64,000 nt of DNA, taken from contig NZ_JAVAMO010000002.1 in the NCBI RefSeq assembly GCF_030758345.1, positions 1 through 64,000 on the forward strand, in the 5' to 3' direction. The DNA comes from Ruegeria discodermiae. GTDB lineage: Bacteria; Pseudomonadota; Alphaproteobacteria; Rhodobacterales; Rhodobacteraceae. The notes under the pieces are model-generated. The model searched no databases and was not told the origin of the DNA. It saw only the letters and a program-made list of their open reading frames with translations. Numbering within the stretch: position 1 is the stretch's first letter; each line of letters begins with the position of its first letter. Both the position numbers and the translations under genes were made by a program. Of the stretch, positions 10,701 to 18,711 are shown one piece after another.

Positions 10701-11143
10701 GCGACTTAACGGCGGGGATGCGATGGCTCAAGGCCTGTGCCGCCGAACGAGATCGCGTCGGGTACAAAGGTGGCAGCTATTTCACCAAGTTGGTAATGGC
10801 AGAGGTCTATATGCGCCTCTATCTCCGACAAGGACAACTTCCGATTGGTAAGATAATCAGGAATTTACCCTATATCGTGTTCGTAATCCCCTCGGCTGGG
10901 CGACGTGCAGAACAACTTTTTCGGGAAGTCGAAAAAAGTGGTCAATACGACTATCCGTCGATTACCCATGTACGTGTCAACCTTGGATTGGGGCTAATAC
11001 ATCAAAAGCGAAAGCACATAGAAAAGGCCAGAGAATACCTGAACGAGGCCCGTCTGGTTGCCAAGGAACTCAACGCAACGGCATTACTGAACAAGACAGA
11101 GGAAGCCATTGCTTCGCTGGAGGCAAAACATGCGATTGAGTAA
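7760..11143 (+). CDS. Class III adenylate/guanylate cyclase fused to STAND-type ATPase and helical repeats
   Basis: About 1,127 aa. The order is a short variable N-terminus, then a class III nucleotidyl cyclase domain (about 70-250) with metal-binding Asp in VVFADIANST (about 80) and in YAGDGVMALFG (about 124), and TALGDTVNLAARLE near its end. An AAA-type ATPase follows, with Walker A GEPGIGKSR (about 300-308) and a FQIEDLQWID Walker B-like segment. The C-terminal 500 residues are helical and TPR-like. This layout is that of the large cyclase-ATPase signalling proteins common in alphaproteobacteria and actinobacteria. ATG 7760 gives a 17-base overlap with the upstream hydrolase, matching the overlapping style of the operon; ATG 7865 is an alternative. 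The protein probably senses a signal and makes a cyclic nucleotide; the link to the three enzymes upstream is positional only. Confidence 0.8.
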   Translation: MDSKIDLFACRFISKVTSNPWGGDGETAFFVGSRKMNRSRHQLNNSISETNQSSLKPATSAAEAISTDVQRRQATVVFADIANSTALCEEIGTENYYVILKQVMTILVDEVQAQGGAVTEYAGDGVMALFGAPSPLEDSALRACKAAVRIHDAISHLSSETDRQRKTSVQLRIGINSGTIVGGRLGIINTHDFTALGDTVNLAARLEKLASPGSTLLSDSVFSEVEPHIIAEAIGEHSLKGFQAPEMVFRLIASRPGVSRFDAAIFKGLTTFTARQGIVDSLMESFSRSESGLQVELISGEPGIGKSRLLHEFIRQLDLHNGRVKVFEAHCTWDGQQIPFRPVIDFIRSGFHLTDSETVSSSEQKLRKGLEALGLPTGNNLHLLLNVLGIVPWKGDLHNRHVEVVGNLTRNLMIDILRSRCALCPVVFQIEDLQWIDSASEELLTHVIDSCCDLPMLVVGTFRPEYEPHRIAHDLVTKRVLQPLNSTEMSQLLRAILNGISPPEELRFFVEGEADGNPLFAEEIVQYLMNSEALIATQQGYTFEKRFLELSPPASIQNLVLARIDNLTEPAAKLLQAASVLGRTFSMELLSGLSGETATSGRPIEELLKSNLLIADKSAGPDILKFRHALVRDAVYDTLLISKRQELHAKAAFELIARWEGRENEIVETLVYHFERTEHKRDLFHYLHMAASKCLRIYSLDDARRYFQQTLTLYDEFPGTIDQRSLAALLADAMREIQLRSDFRAIVKLAKRYWPQIEEMPSSQEKSLVLMNYGHALSHAHNFALAEAVTLEGIGIAQELGDLETEAYGKVVLMKTYNKNISGQPPDIVQKIGADVMSVAQNNADGYLESVAIFEIASSYMHRGQIDKARKHAAELYAVGQRKDDPRIEAFSSWLHGWLDIQEERFQQAMDHADNCKRSALTTADRLVGKMVEGSARTLSGDPNEGRKILQNIHDKATKLGDKNMLSGVEPMLGVAIVLTGDLTAGMRWLKACAAERDRVGYKGGSYFTKLVMAEVYMRLYLRQGQLPIGKIIRNLPYIVFVIPSAGRRAEQLFREVEKSGQYDYPSITHVRVNLGLGLIHQKRKHIEKAREYLNEARLVAKELNATALLNKTEEAIASLEAKHAIE

Positions 11144-11660
11144 TGCGGTTCAACACCCAGATTGAGTGTTGTTCGGGGTGCGGTTAAGCAGCGGATTTTT
11201 TAACCCGTTGACCGTCCATAATCCCCGATGCCAACCTGTTCAACGGGCCAAACTAGAAATGGTTTCAGTTAGGACTTACCATGTTTAAAACCACGATAAG
11301 CGGCGCGAAGGCGACCGTTAACCGCATGTTGACTCTGCCGAGAGCCGAAACTGCAAAGTCTTGTTTTGAACGTCCGATTCGGGCTGGGATCGGTCATCCG
11401 GTTGGCCGCGCCCAGGTCTGCAAGGCCAACACCGCTTGCCGCACCGCCCGAAGTCCGGAGAGAGCCCAGAGAAGACTAGGATGCGACTGCAGCAACTGTG
11501 CTTTGCACCTATTGGCAGACCATGCCGGACGACTGCCATGGCGACGCTGATTTCAAGTCAAACCCGGCTTCTATGCTGCGTGCGACGATTTGTTCTTAGT
11601 GGCTTATTGACCACGTGTTAGTTTTTCATTGGGCGAACAATAGGCAGCTAGGAGCATGGA
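11144..11660. other. Intergenic region, weak stem-loop, no supportable gene
   Basis: Directly after the cyclase stop, CAACAC and GTGTTG (about 11150-11170) can form a short 6-bp stem, too weak to call a terminator. An open frame of 89 codons at 11281-11550 exists, but its composition (many Arg, Cys, Pro) and absence of a ribosome site argue against a real gene. GGAGC at about 11650 could serve as the ribosome site for the amidohydrolase at 11661. Confidence 0.4.
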
Positions 11661-13703
11661 ATGCTAAAGACCCATCTTACCCGGCGCGGGATGCTTACCT
11701 TGCTCGTAAGCGCGTCGTCGGCTGCCATCGCAAGCGCAACCTCCGCTGACACGGCGTTCTCGCTGCAGGACCTTGGAGAGCAGCTTGAAGCTCTACCTGA
11801 GATTACCGTCTACACTGCTCGCCGCGTGATCACGATGGAGGGCAATGAGCCAAATATTGACGCGGTGGCTGTTGTTGGTGATCGCGTTTTGGCAGCCGGG
11901 TCGCGCGACGAAATTGTCGACCGGATTGGCCAGCAACCCTTCCGCGTCGACGAGACCTTTGCCGACAAGGTCGTGATCGCCGGGCTTATTGACCAGCACG
12001 TCCATCCCTTTCTTGCCGGTCTAACCCTGACGGCAGAGATTATTGCGATTGAGGACTGGAACCTTCCGACGGGTCTGACGCCGGCGGTACGGTCAGAGGA
12101 AGAGTACCGAGAGCGTCTGGTGGCTGCTGAGGCCGCCATGGAGGATGCCGATACGCCGCTTCTCACTTGGGGTTACCATCACTTTTTTCATGGCAACGTA
12201 CGACGCCAGCAATTGGATGAAGTCAGCACGACGCGCCCCATCATCATTGTCCACCGGTCCGCCCATGAGTTTATCTTCAATACGGCAGCTATGGATCTGC
12301 TCGGCATTGACGAGGCCTTTGTTGATGACCTTCAGGGCCTTGCAGCAGAGCAATCGAGTTTCGAAGACAGCCATTTCTTTGAGGCTGGCATGTTTGCGGT
12401 CCTGCCAACCGTCGCCCCGATCCTGGCGACGCCAGAGCGCTTGATTAATGGATTGAGGCTGACGCGAGAGTACATGCATCGCGCAGGTGTGACGGTGGGT
12501 TGCGAGCCTGGGGGTGTTTTGTCGCGGCCGCTTCAAGACGCGACAAACTCAGTGTTCTCAGGCTCGGATGTACCGGTCCGTATGTACTTCATAGGCGACG
12601 GCAAATCATTGCACGAGTTGTACTTTGACGACGGCAGGATGATCGAAGAAACGGAGAACCTGCTGGCGTGGGGAGAGGGCAAAACGAGCTTCCTTCCACG
12701 GCAGGTGAAGCTCTTTGCGGACGGGGCAATCTATAGCCTGCTTATGCAGGTGTCCGAGCCCTACGTAGGCGGCGACTTCCACGGTGAGTGGATCATGGAA
12801 CCCGATGTTTTCAACTCAGCGTTCGACGCCTATTGGGAAGCCGGCTACCAAATTCACGTCCATCAAACTGGTGATCTGGCTGTAGACATGGTTCTCGATG
12901 CGGTCGAGCGGAACATGCGCCGCATGCCGCGCTCGGATCATCGGACCACACTCGTGCATTTCGGCTATTCGCGCCAGGATCAGGCCGACCGGATCGCTGA
13001 GCTTAGCTGCAACGTTAGCGGCAATCCTTACTATGTGACGGCGCTATCGGATCGCTATGGTGATATCGGCCTCGGACCCGAACGCGCCGACGACATTGTG
13101 CCGCTTGGCCCGATCAAGGCAAATGGCACCCCGATTTCATTCCATTCCGATGTCCCAATGGCACCAGGCGAACCCCTGTACCTTGTGTGGGCTGGCGTGA
13201 ACAGAACAACCGTGTCAGGTCGCGTCGCAGGGCCGGATCATCGCCTGTCCGTCGAGGACGCATTGCGTGCCGTCACCATCGATGCCGCGCAATCCATCCG
13301 GCTCGAAGCAGAGATAGGCTCCATCGCGCCCGGAAAAATGGCTAACTTCACGATTCTTGAGGAAGACCCGTTCGAAGTCGACCCTGACGCGATCAAAGAC
13401 ATCGGTATCTGGGGGACCGTCCTGGAAGGTCATATCTTTCCGGTAACAAACGATTTCAGCCTCGACCGTGCGTCGCTTTTCCCACCAAAGGACGCAATTC
13501 AACGTGCGCGCGCACCGCTCTACGCGCTGGCCGATGTACCACGTGTTGCGCAACGCGGCGTTCAATCTGGTTGTTCTTGCTGTGCCTCACCAGCCAGCGG
13601 CGCCTGCACGCCTTCTGTCGCTGGCCAGGTCTCGACCATTAGTTGCTGCGGAACGAATGCTGTCGGTTGGGCCGTCGTGTCGGAATGGGTGACAAAGGTC
13701 TGA
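11661..13703 (+). CDS. Tat-exported amidohydrolase (YtcJ-like) with cysteine-rich tail
   Basis: 680 aa. The N-terminus MLKTHLTRRGMLTLLVSASS has a twin-arginine followed by a hydrophobic stretch and an Ala-rich cleavage region, so periplasmic export by Tat is likely. The body is an amidohydrolase of the YtcJ group: beta-sandwich start ITVYTARRVITMEG, metal-binding DQHVHPFL, later His residues in HVHQTGD and LVHFGYS, and the late Asp in SFHSDVPM. The closing segment SIAPGKMANFTILEEDPFEVD is the usual family end. About 80 extra residues follow, with two Cys clusters (GCSCCASPASGAC and ISCCG); these are atypical and could be a metal or disulfide tail, or result from a frame change. The gene stands alone between non-coding stretches and its substrate is unknown. 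Confidence 0.75.
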   Translation: MLKTHLTRRGMLTLLVSASSAAIASATSADTAFSLQDLGEQLEALPEITVYTARRVITMEGNEPNIDAVAVVGDRVLAAGSRDEIVDRIGQQPFRVDETFADKVVIAGLIDQHVHPFLAGLTLTAEIIAIEDWNLPTGLTPAVRSEEEYRERLVAAEAAMEDADTPLLTWGYHHFFHGNVRRQQLDEVSTTRPIIIVHRSAHEFIFNTAAMDLLGIDEAFVDDLQGLAAEQSSFEDSHFFEAGMFAVLPTVAPILATPERLINGLRLTREYMHRAGVTVGCEPGGVLSRPLQDATNSVFSGSDVPVRMYFIGDGKSLHELYFDDGRMIEETENLLAWGEGKTSFLPRQVKLFADGAIYSLLMQVSEPYVGGDFHGEWIMEPDVFNSAFDAYWEAGYQIHVHQTGDLAVDMVLDAVERNMRRMPRSDHRTTLVHFGYSRQDQADRIAELSCNVSGNPYYVTALSDRYGDIGLGPERADDIVPLGPIKANGTPISFHSDVPMAPGEPLYLVWAGVNRTTVSGRVAGPDHRLSVEDALRAVTIDAAQSIRLEAEIGSIAPGKMANFTILEEDPFEVDPDAIKDIGIWGTVLEGHIFPVTNDFSLDRASLFPPKDAIQRARAPLYALADVPRVAQRGVQSGCSCCASPASGACTPSVAGQVSTISCCGTNAVGWAVVSEWVTKV

Positions 13704-14312
13704 ATACTCTAACTGTGCACTGGAATGAGAGTGTCCGCTTCGTCCGCGAACTGTGAGTTCAAATGGCTTGCGATTTTCGATCGCAGCGAACGGCTGTTTC
13801 GACGCACCGCATCGCAGCGATACTTGGGCCGGACCAATTGCTTCTCAATGCCGAGTGCTGGGGCAGGGTATTCTGCTGATCAACCAAGCCCTAGTAAAAC
13901 ACACTGCGCCGGTTTCCAGGTTGCGAATAGGCTCATTGGCATTCTGTTTAACGTCGACTTGACGCGCTTGAACCGTAGAAACACTCAAAATGCGCAAAAA
14001 TCTTAAGGTGTTGAATTCAATGGGAAGCGAGTCTCAATAATTCAGTCCCATTATTTACGTACTCCGACATCGCGCATCACTGCAAGCAATATTAGGTATA
14101 ACGATGATTATGTAAAATAGGTTGTGGCTGACTTTGTATTATGGTAATTGTACTCGAGCATTTCACCTCAGCATACGTAGCTGCTTATTGCAGCCAAGTC
14201 GACTGAACACCGAAAACGCCGCAGGCCACGCGGTCAGTGAGGGCACCACCGCGCGCACATCTTTGACAACCAAAGCCTTTCGCAGAGGCCAGAACGCGTT
14301 TCAAAACGTAGA
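13704..14312. other. Non-coding, degenerate stretch
   Basis: About 600 bases without a convincing gene. Short open frames exist in both directions but lack ribosome sites and recognisable sequence. The segment 14020-14140 is AT-rich. It separates the amidohydrolase from the transposase graveyard and probably consists of broken mobile DNA. Confidence 0.4.
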
Positions 14313-14700
14313 GAATTCGGCCATTGGGAGTGCGATTTGATGATGTTTCGCAAAGAGCATGGAAAGGTCAATGCTGTCGTCATGCGCAACGAGAATCGTC
14401 CATCGACGCCGATCATGGAAGCGCTGATCAACGGGCTCGCTCCGCTGCCCGCTGATGCACGTCAGTCGATTACCTTCGACCGCGGCACCGAGTTCTCGGA
14501 CTGGCAGAGGCTGAAGGATGGAATGGGAGCTGACAGTTGGTTTTGCGATCCGCAGGCCTCCTGGCAGAAGGCACCGTCGAGAACACCAACAACAGCTCCG
14601 GCGCTACCTCCGAAGATCAACCGAACCGACGGTGATGACAAGTCGATTTTTGAGGTCGATTTGCCATCGCTTCAATCTGAGTTCACACCGCATTCTTGGG
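14313..14700 (+). pseudogene. IS30-family transposase remnant (deletion plus frameshift)
   Basis: The frame reads EFGHWECDLMMFRKEHGKVN, the start of the IS30 catalytic domain, then jumps straight to AVVMRNENR. About a dozen residues normally present between them (a region like VTSLVERVSRF in relatives) are gone. It continues RQSITFDRGTEFSDW and FCDPQASWQK, which contain family-typical DDE positions. Near 14575 the reading frame shifts: one frame keeps GTVENTN, the next continues RRYLRRSTEPT and SRFLRSICHRFNL. The element has no N-terminal helix-turn-helix and is fused on its right to an IS3-type fragment. It is a dead remnant. Confidence 0.8.
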
Positions 14701-15211
14701 ATCGGTCGCATTTGGTTTTATGGTTCTACTCAGTCGCGACCTGCTCGAAGTGAGCGGCAAAAGTTGCGCGACGATCGGGACGCAGACCAGCTGGCCAAGA
14801 TCAAAGCGGCTTTCTCTCGAAGTCAGAAGCGATATGGCTCAAAGCGCATACACCGCGATCTGATCGCCGATGGGACCCATGTCTCCGAGCGGCGTGTGGC
14901 CAGAATAATGCGGGAAAACCGGGTCTCTGCGCGCCTGCACAAGCGTCGAAAACCGCGCACCACAGACAGCGATCACAGCCTCAAACCCTCACCAAATCTG
15001 TTGGAACAACAGTTCGAATGTACCGTTCCAAACCGGGTTTGGTTCGCCCCTTCTCGTGACATTCACGATGCGAATGCCCTGCCAGGCAGTGGACACTACT
15101 TACGTCGATAACGACGAAGGATGGCTCTACGTTGCCGCAATCAAGGACATGACCACGCGTGAAATCGTGGGTTGGGCCATGGACGATCATCTGCAATCCG
15201 AACTGGGCTGA
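14700..15211 (+). pseudogene. IS3-family transposase OrfB remnant
   Basis: The plus strand codes for RDADQLAKIKAAFSRSQKRY and GSKRIHRDLIADGTHVSERR, then VARIMRENRVSARLHKRRK, the N-terminal half of an IS3-family OrfB integrase. After PNRVWFA the frame is disrupted by a roughly 40-base extra or altered segment, and homology resumes in another frame as TTYVDNDEGWLYVAAIKDMT and REIVGWAMDDHLQSELG before a TGA at about 15211. The remainder of the rve domain is absent because the sequence switches abruptly into a broken efflux gene. It begins in frame with the decayed IS30 sequence, giving a chimeric open frame. Confidence 0.8.
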
Positions 15212-16166
15212 CCAAAAAGGTGTTCGGCGCCTCGTCTACGATCAGGTGCTGCTGATAGATCGGGCTAAGTTCTACACCGGCAGGAATGCTCGATTGCAAC
15301 CCGGCAAGTTTCTGGTCGACGCGGTGGCCCTCCTCGACGGCGTTTTTGATTTGAACGCCCGCGACCCCGACGGTAAAGGCTTCGACCTCGTCATGCCGGA
15401 TGATCAGAGAGGGGTCCGCGACCCGGCTGCGCTCTATGGTGGCGATGTCGGCAAGGCGAACCAGCTTGCCGTTGACGCCAATGGTCAGGTTCTGGACTTC
15501 GGCAACCGTGTTCGACCCGTCTGGCCGGTTGATGCGCACCCCGTTTGCGTGCCCGGCCTCAGCCAGAGCATTGGCGGTCGCGACATGGTGACCGATCACC
15601 GCAGGCGGCACACCCAGATTGGCGGTCAGAGTCGAGGTTGGGCTGAACATAGTTCGCCTCGTCCGGAAGACCGCTGAGCGCCACATCCGCGACCCCGTCC
15701 ACCGATAGCAATTCGCGCCGGATGAAGGTGGCCAGCTCATGGCGCTAGCGGTTGGTGAACCCGGGGCCGGTGACGGCGAAATAGATGCCGAACACATCAC
15801 CATAGCGGTTATTTACTAAAGGCGTGTAGGCCGCGTTGGGCAAAGATGGCGCTGCGTCATCCACCCGCGCGCACAGCTTGCTCTACACCGCGGGCAAGGC
15901 ACTGCTGGAAATGGTCTTTTGATGTCGATCTTGTCGACCACCGACATCTTCTGGATTTCGCTTTCCAGCTTTTCCGTCACCTCATGCGCAACCTCGCCCG
16001 CCGTGGCGCCGGGATAGAGGGTGACAACTGTCGCGGTCTTGATCGGGAAGGCAGGATCTTCGAGTCGGCCAAGCGAAAAGAACCCGACGACCCCGCCGAA
16101 CGGGCAGGTCAGGATGACAATCCAGGTCGCAATTGGATTGTTGGTGCTGGAACGCGCGATCTGCAT
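15212..16166 (-). pseudogene. RND efflux permease, broken N-terminal part
   Basis: On the minus strand from about 16166 the protein starts MQIARSSTNNPIATWIVIL and continues GRLEDPAFPIKTATVVTLYP and GATAGEVAHEVTEKLE, typical of AcrB/CzcA-type RND pumps: first membrane helix, then porter domain. After IQKMSVVDKIDI the frame shifts at least twice. The reading is recovered as NLGVPPAVIGHHVATANAL, then LTIGVNGKLVRLADIATIER and VELSPIYQQHLIVDEAPNTF, where the IS3 fragment truncates it. About 300 of the usual 1,000-plus residues remain. With the adaptor remnant upstream it marks a former efflux operon destroyed by insertion and decay. Confidence 0.8.
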
Positions 16167-16175
16167 GGTCTGTTC

Positions 16176-16732
16176 TTACTGGCGGAATTCGGTGAAACGA
16201 CGTGACTGCGGGCCATCGGTCAGAACCGGCACGCCGGCGGCGACGATCTCTTGCCTCGTGGCCAGACCGGCAAGGACCTCAAACCCGCCATCGCGGCCCA
16301 TGGCAAGATCGATCGGCACGCGGCGCAGGCTGCCGGTTTCGCCATCTGTGCTGTCGAACGCAAAAACCGAGGTCTCTCCACCTTCACCTGCGGACACGGC
16401 GGATGCAGGGATGCGCATTAAGCTGGTCTCTCGAGCCAGTGTGGCCAAAACGCACACCGAGGAGCCGGGGAAAGCTGTAGCTCCTCGGGGGGTGTCATGC
16501 TCAGAGTCACTCGGAAGGTCTGGCCGATCTGCGAGGTCTCGGCATTCACCTCCCGGACCTCCAGTGGAAATAGCTCGTCGCTGGCCGGAAACTTCGCCTG
16601 CAAATTGATCTCGGTCTTGGCACCGACCCGTTGAAACAAAACTTCGGCCACATCGATCTCGATGCGCAAATCGGGCATGCCATGCAAGCGCACAACATGG
16701 GTGCCGGGCGAGACCGTGGTGAAATTGGCCAC
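16176..16732 (-). pseudogene. RND periplasmic adaptor (MFP) remnant
   Basis: Minus-strand frames give MANFTTVSPGTHVVRLHGMP, then EIDVAEVLFQRVGAKTEINL, then QTFRVTLSM, the beta-barrel part of a membrane fusion protein. After a frameshift near 16430 the reading continues RIPASAVSAGEGGETSVFAF, RRVPIDLAMGRDGGFEVLAG and QEIVAAGVPVLTDGPQ, the membrane-proximal C-terminal domain. The N-terminal signal, hairpin and lipoyl parts are missing. It lies immediately upstream of the broken RND permease in the same orientation, as expected for an adaptor-pump operon. It cannot make a working adaptor. Confidence 0.75.
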
Positions 16733-16970
16733 TTAACGAGGGGTGGACCAAATCAAACTTCCTTGAAGTTACAAGAGGTTTCGCAGGTTATGAGGGGGCG
16801 GTCGACGTTGGATAATGTGTCTTATATTTCAAAAATATGCGCCCCATAGCTAAAGTCATTCTCTGCCGCAAATGGGCGGATTTCCGCCAGAGAGGCCGGA
16901 TCGCACCTCTTCGATTACCGCAGACATTCACGCGGTAAAAGTGCTTGAGCGATAGGGTGCGTTTACTGCG

Positions 16971-17840
16971 TCAGATATATTTTGACTCAAGTGCGTCATA
17001 GTGATCCTTACGCACAGTATCCTGACGCATCCGAAATCCGGCCAGAGGCCCATCCTCAGTCATGATTCCGTCGGTTTTCAACTGCGACAGCGCGTTGACC
17101 ATGCCATATAGCGCGCCCTGCAGCGCGACATTGGCGTAAAGCACAAGGCCAAAGCCCATCCGATCAAGCGCATCGAAATCAAGGATCGGGGTTTTGCCGC
17201 CGACCACAAGATTGACTAGTTGCGGCGTGCCCTGCAGTCGACGCGGGATCTTACGAATCTCCTCCTCGGACACCGGCGCTTCGACAAAGGTGATGTCGGC
17301 GCCGTCCTCGATAAAGGCTGCGGCCCGGTCCAGCGCTTCGTCCAGCGTGCTGCCAGCGCGGGCATCGGTCCGGGCGACGATCATGAAATTCGGGTCCTGG
17401 CGCGCATCGACAGCGGCCTTGATCCGGCCCCGCGCTTCGTCCAGCGGCACCACATCCTTGCCCGAGAAATGACCGCAGCGCTTGGGGTTCACCTGATCCT
17501 CCAACTGGATTGCGCTGGCCCCTGCCCGCTCCAGCATCCGTACCGTATGATGCACGTTCAGCGCGTTGCCGAAGCCGGTATCGGCATCCACCACGATGGG
17601 AAGATCGCTGGTGTTGCGGATCGCCGCGCAATGTTGCGCGATGTCGGTGAGGTTGATGAAGCCCAGATCGGGCATGCCGTAGTAGGTGTTGGTCACGCCT
17701 GCGCCCGAGATATAGATCGCCTGGAACCCCAGATCCTCGATCACTCTTGCCGCCAAGGCGTTTGCGGCCCCCGGCATTAGCACGGCGCGGCCAGTGGTCA
17801 GGCGCTCGCGAAAGGCCTTGTTGATCTCATGTGTCAGCAT
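16971..17840 (-). CDS. Isocitrate lyase/PEP mutase family protein, methylisocitrate-lyase-like
   Basis: 289 aa, the normal length of this family. Visible signatures are the TIM-barrel start VLMPGAANALAARVIEDLGF, metal ligands in VVDADTGFGN (Asp about 85 and 87), IQLEDQ (Glu about 114), and the catalytic loop PKRCGHFSGKDVV with Cys about 122. The K-R-C-G-H loop is that of methylisocitrate lyase (PrpB) and close relatives such as 2,3-dimethylmalate lyase, while oxaloacetate-decarboxylase homologues usually lack it. It cleaves a C-C bond of a 2-substituted malate or isocitrate. It lies behind the IclR regulator on the same strand and next to acnD-prpF on the other, which fits 2-methylisocitrate to pyruvate plus succinate. 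The exact substrate cannot be read from sequence alone. Confidence 0.8.
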   Translation of the reverse strand: MLTHEINKAFRERLTTGRAVLMPGAANALAARVIEDLGFQAIYISGAGVTNTYYGMPDLGFINLTDIAQHCAAIRNTSDLPIVVDADTGFGNALNVHHTVRMLERAGASAIQLEDQVNPKRCGHFSGKDVVPLDEARGRIKAAVDARQDPNFMIVARTDARAGSTLDEALDRAAAFIEDGADITFVEAPVSEEEIRKIPRRLQGTPQLVNLVVGGKTPILDFDALDRMGFGLVLYANVALQGALYGMVNALSQLKTDGIMTEDGPLAGFRMRQDTVRKDHYDALESKYI

Positions 17841-17939
17841 CTTGCATGTCCTTCAGCGCGACCCGGTGTTGCGCGTATCTAGCGGATTGGCCGGGTTCGC
17901 GGCAAGGTGGTCCGGTTTTCGTTTCATCAGAGAGAACGG

Positions 17940-18608
17940 CTAAGCAGTCAGTGATCGCGCCAGGCTTTCCAGCAGCGGCACCACGGCTTTGCGGGCGGCG
18001 TCATCGAACCGGCTGGCCAGCCCCGAGACGGTCAGCGCGCCCTGTAGCGCGCCGTCGCGGGAAAAGACCGGTGTCGAGACGGATGAGATATTGGGGTTGG
18101 TTTCCCCCACCGACATGATTGTTCCGGCAGAGTTGAACCCGTCTGTCCCGCCCACGTCCTCGCCGCTGAAATGGCGCAGCACCATGCCGGAAGCCCCGGT
18201 GGACAGCCGCAGCCGCATCCCCTCTTCTACATGGAAGCGCAGCAGGTTGGGAGAGTTTTCTCTGTAAAGACAAACCCTTTCGTTGCCCGAGCGCACGTAA
18301 AAGGAGGCGGTCTCTCCTGTGGCCTCGGCCAACATCCGCAAAGCCGGTGCCACATGTTCACGTCGCGTGAAGTCGCGGCGAAAGATCAGGCCTAGCCGCC
18401 AGACGCTGGGACCAACGCTGAACACCCCCTCACTGTCGCGCTGGACAAAACCATAGATCGCCATCGAGGTGGTCAGTCGCAGGATCGTGCTTTTGTGCAG
18501 CCCGGTTTCCTCGGCCAGTTGCGCTAGCGTCATCTCGGGGCGGTGGGCCGAGAAGGCGTTCAGGATCGACATGGCCCGTTCGACGGATTCGGTTCTGGTG
18601 GCGCACAT
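17940..18608 (-). CDS. IclR-family transcriptional regulator
   Basis: 222 aa. The N-terminal winged helix-turn-helix is clear (SVERAMSILNAF, then MTLAQLAEETGLHKSTILR with LTTSMAIYGFV) and is followed by the IclR ligand-binding domain (GLIFRRDF, ASFYVRSGNERVCLYR, STGASGMVLR, SSVSTPVFSRDGALQGALTV). It is transcribed with the lyase gene, which starts 99 bases downstream, and divergently from acnD with a 103-base intergenic region. That layout suggests it controls both units. Its effector is presumably a pathway intermediate, but nothing in the sequence identifies it. Confidence 0.9.
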   Translation of the reverse strand: MCATRTESVERAMSILNAFSAHRPEMTLAQLAEETGLHKSTILRLTTSMAIYGFVQRDSEGVFSVGPSVWRLGLIFRRDFTRREHVAPALRMLAEATGETASFYVRSGNERVCLYRENSPNLLRFHVEEGMRLRLSTGASGMVLRHFSGEDVGGTDGFNSAGTIMSVGETNPNISSVSTPVFSRDGALQGALTVSGLASRFDDAARKAVVPLLESLARSLTA

Positions 18609-18711
18609 TGTCTTTCTCGGGAGTTCTCTCTGGTGAAACGCTGCCTGTCCGACCTTGCGAGGTTAGGGGTGGATTGTCTAGCTCTGTCGCGGAATGACCG
18701 GAGGGTGAGAC

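Noticed and set aside
11281-11550. Open frame of 89 codons before the amidohydrolase
   Set aside because: Composition is Arg/Cys/Pro-rich without pattern, with no ribosome site; an overlapping frame on the other strand looks equally random.
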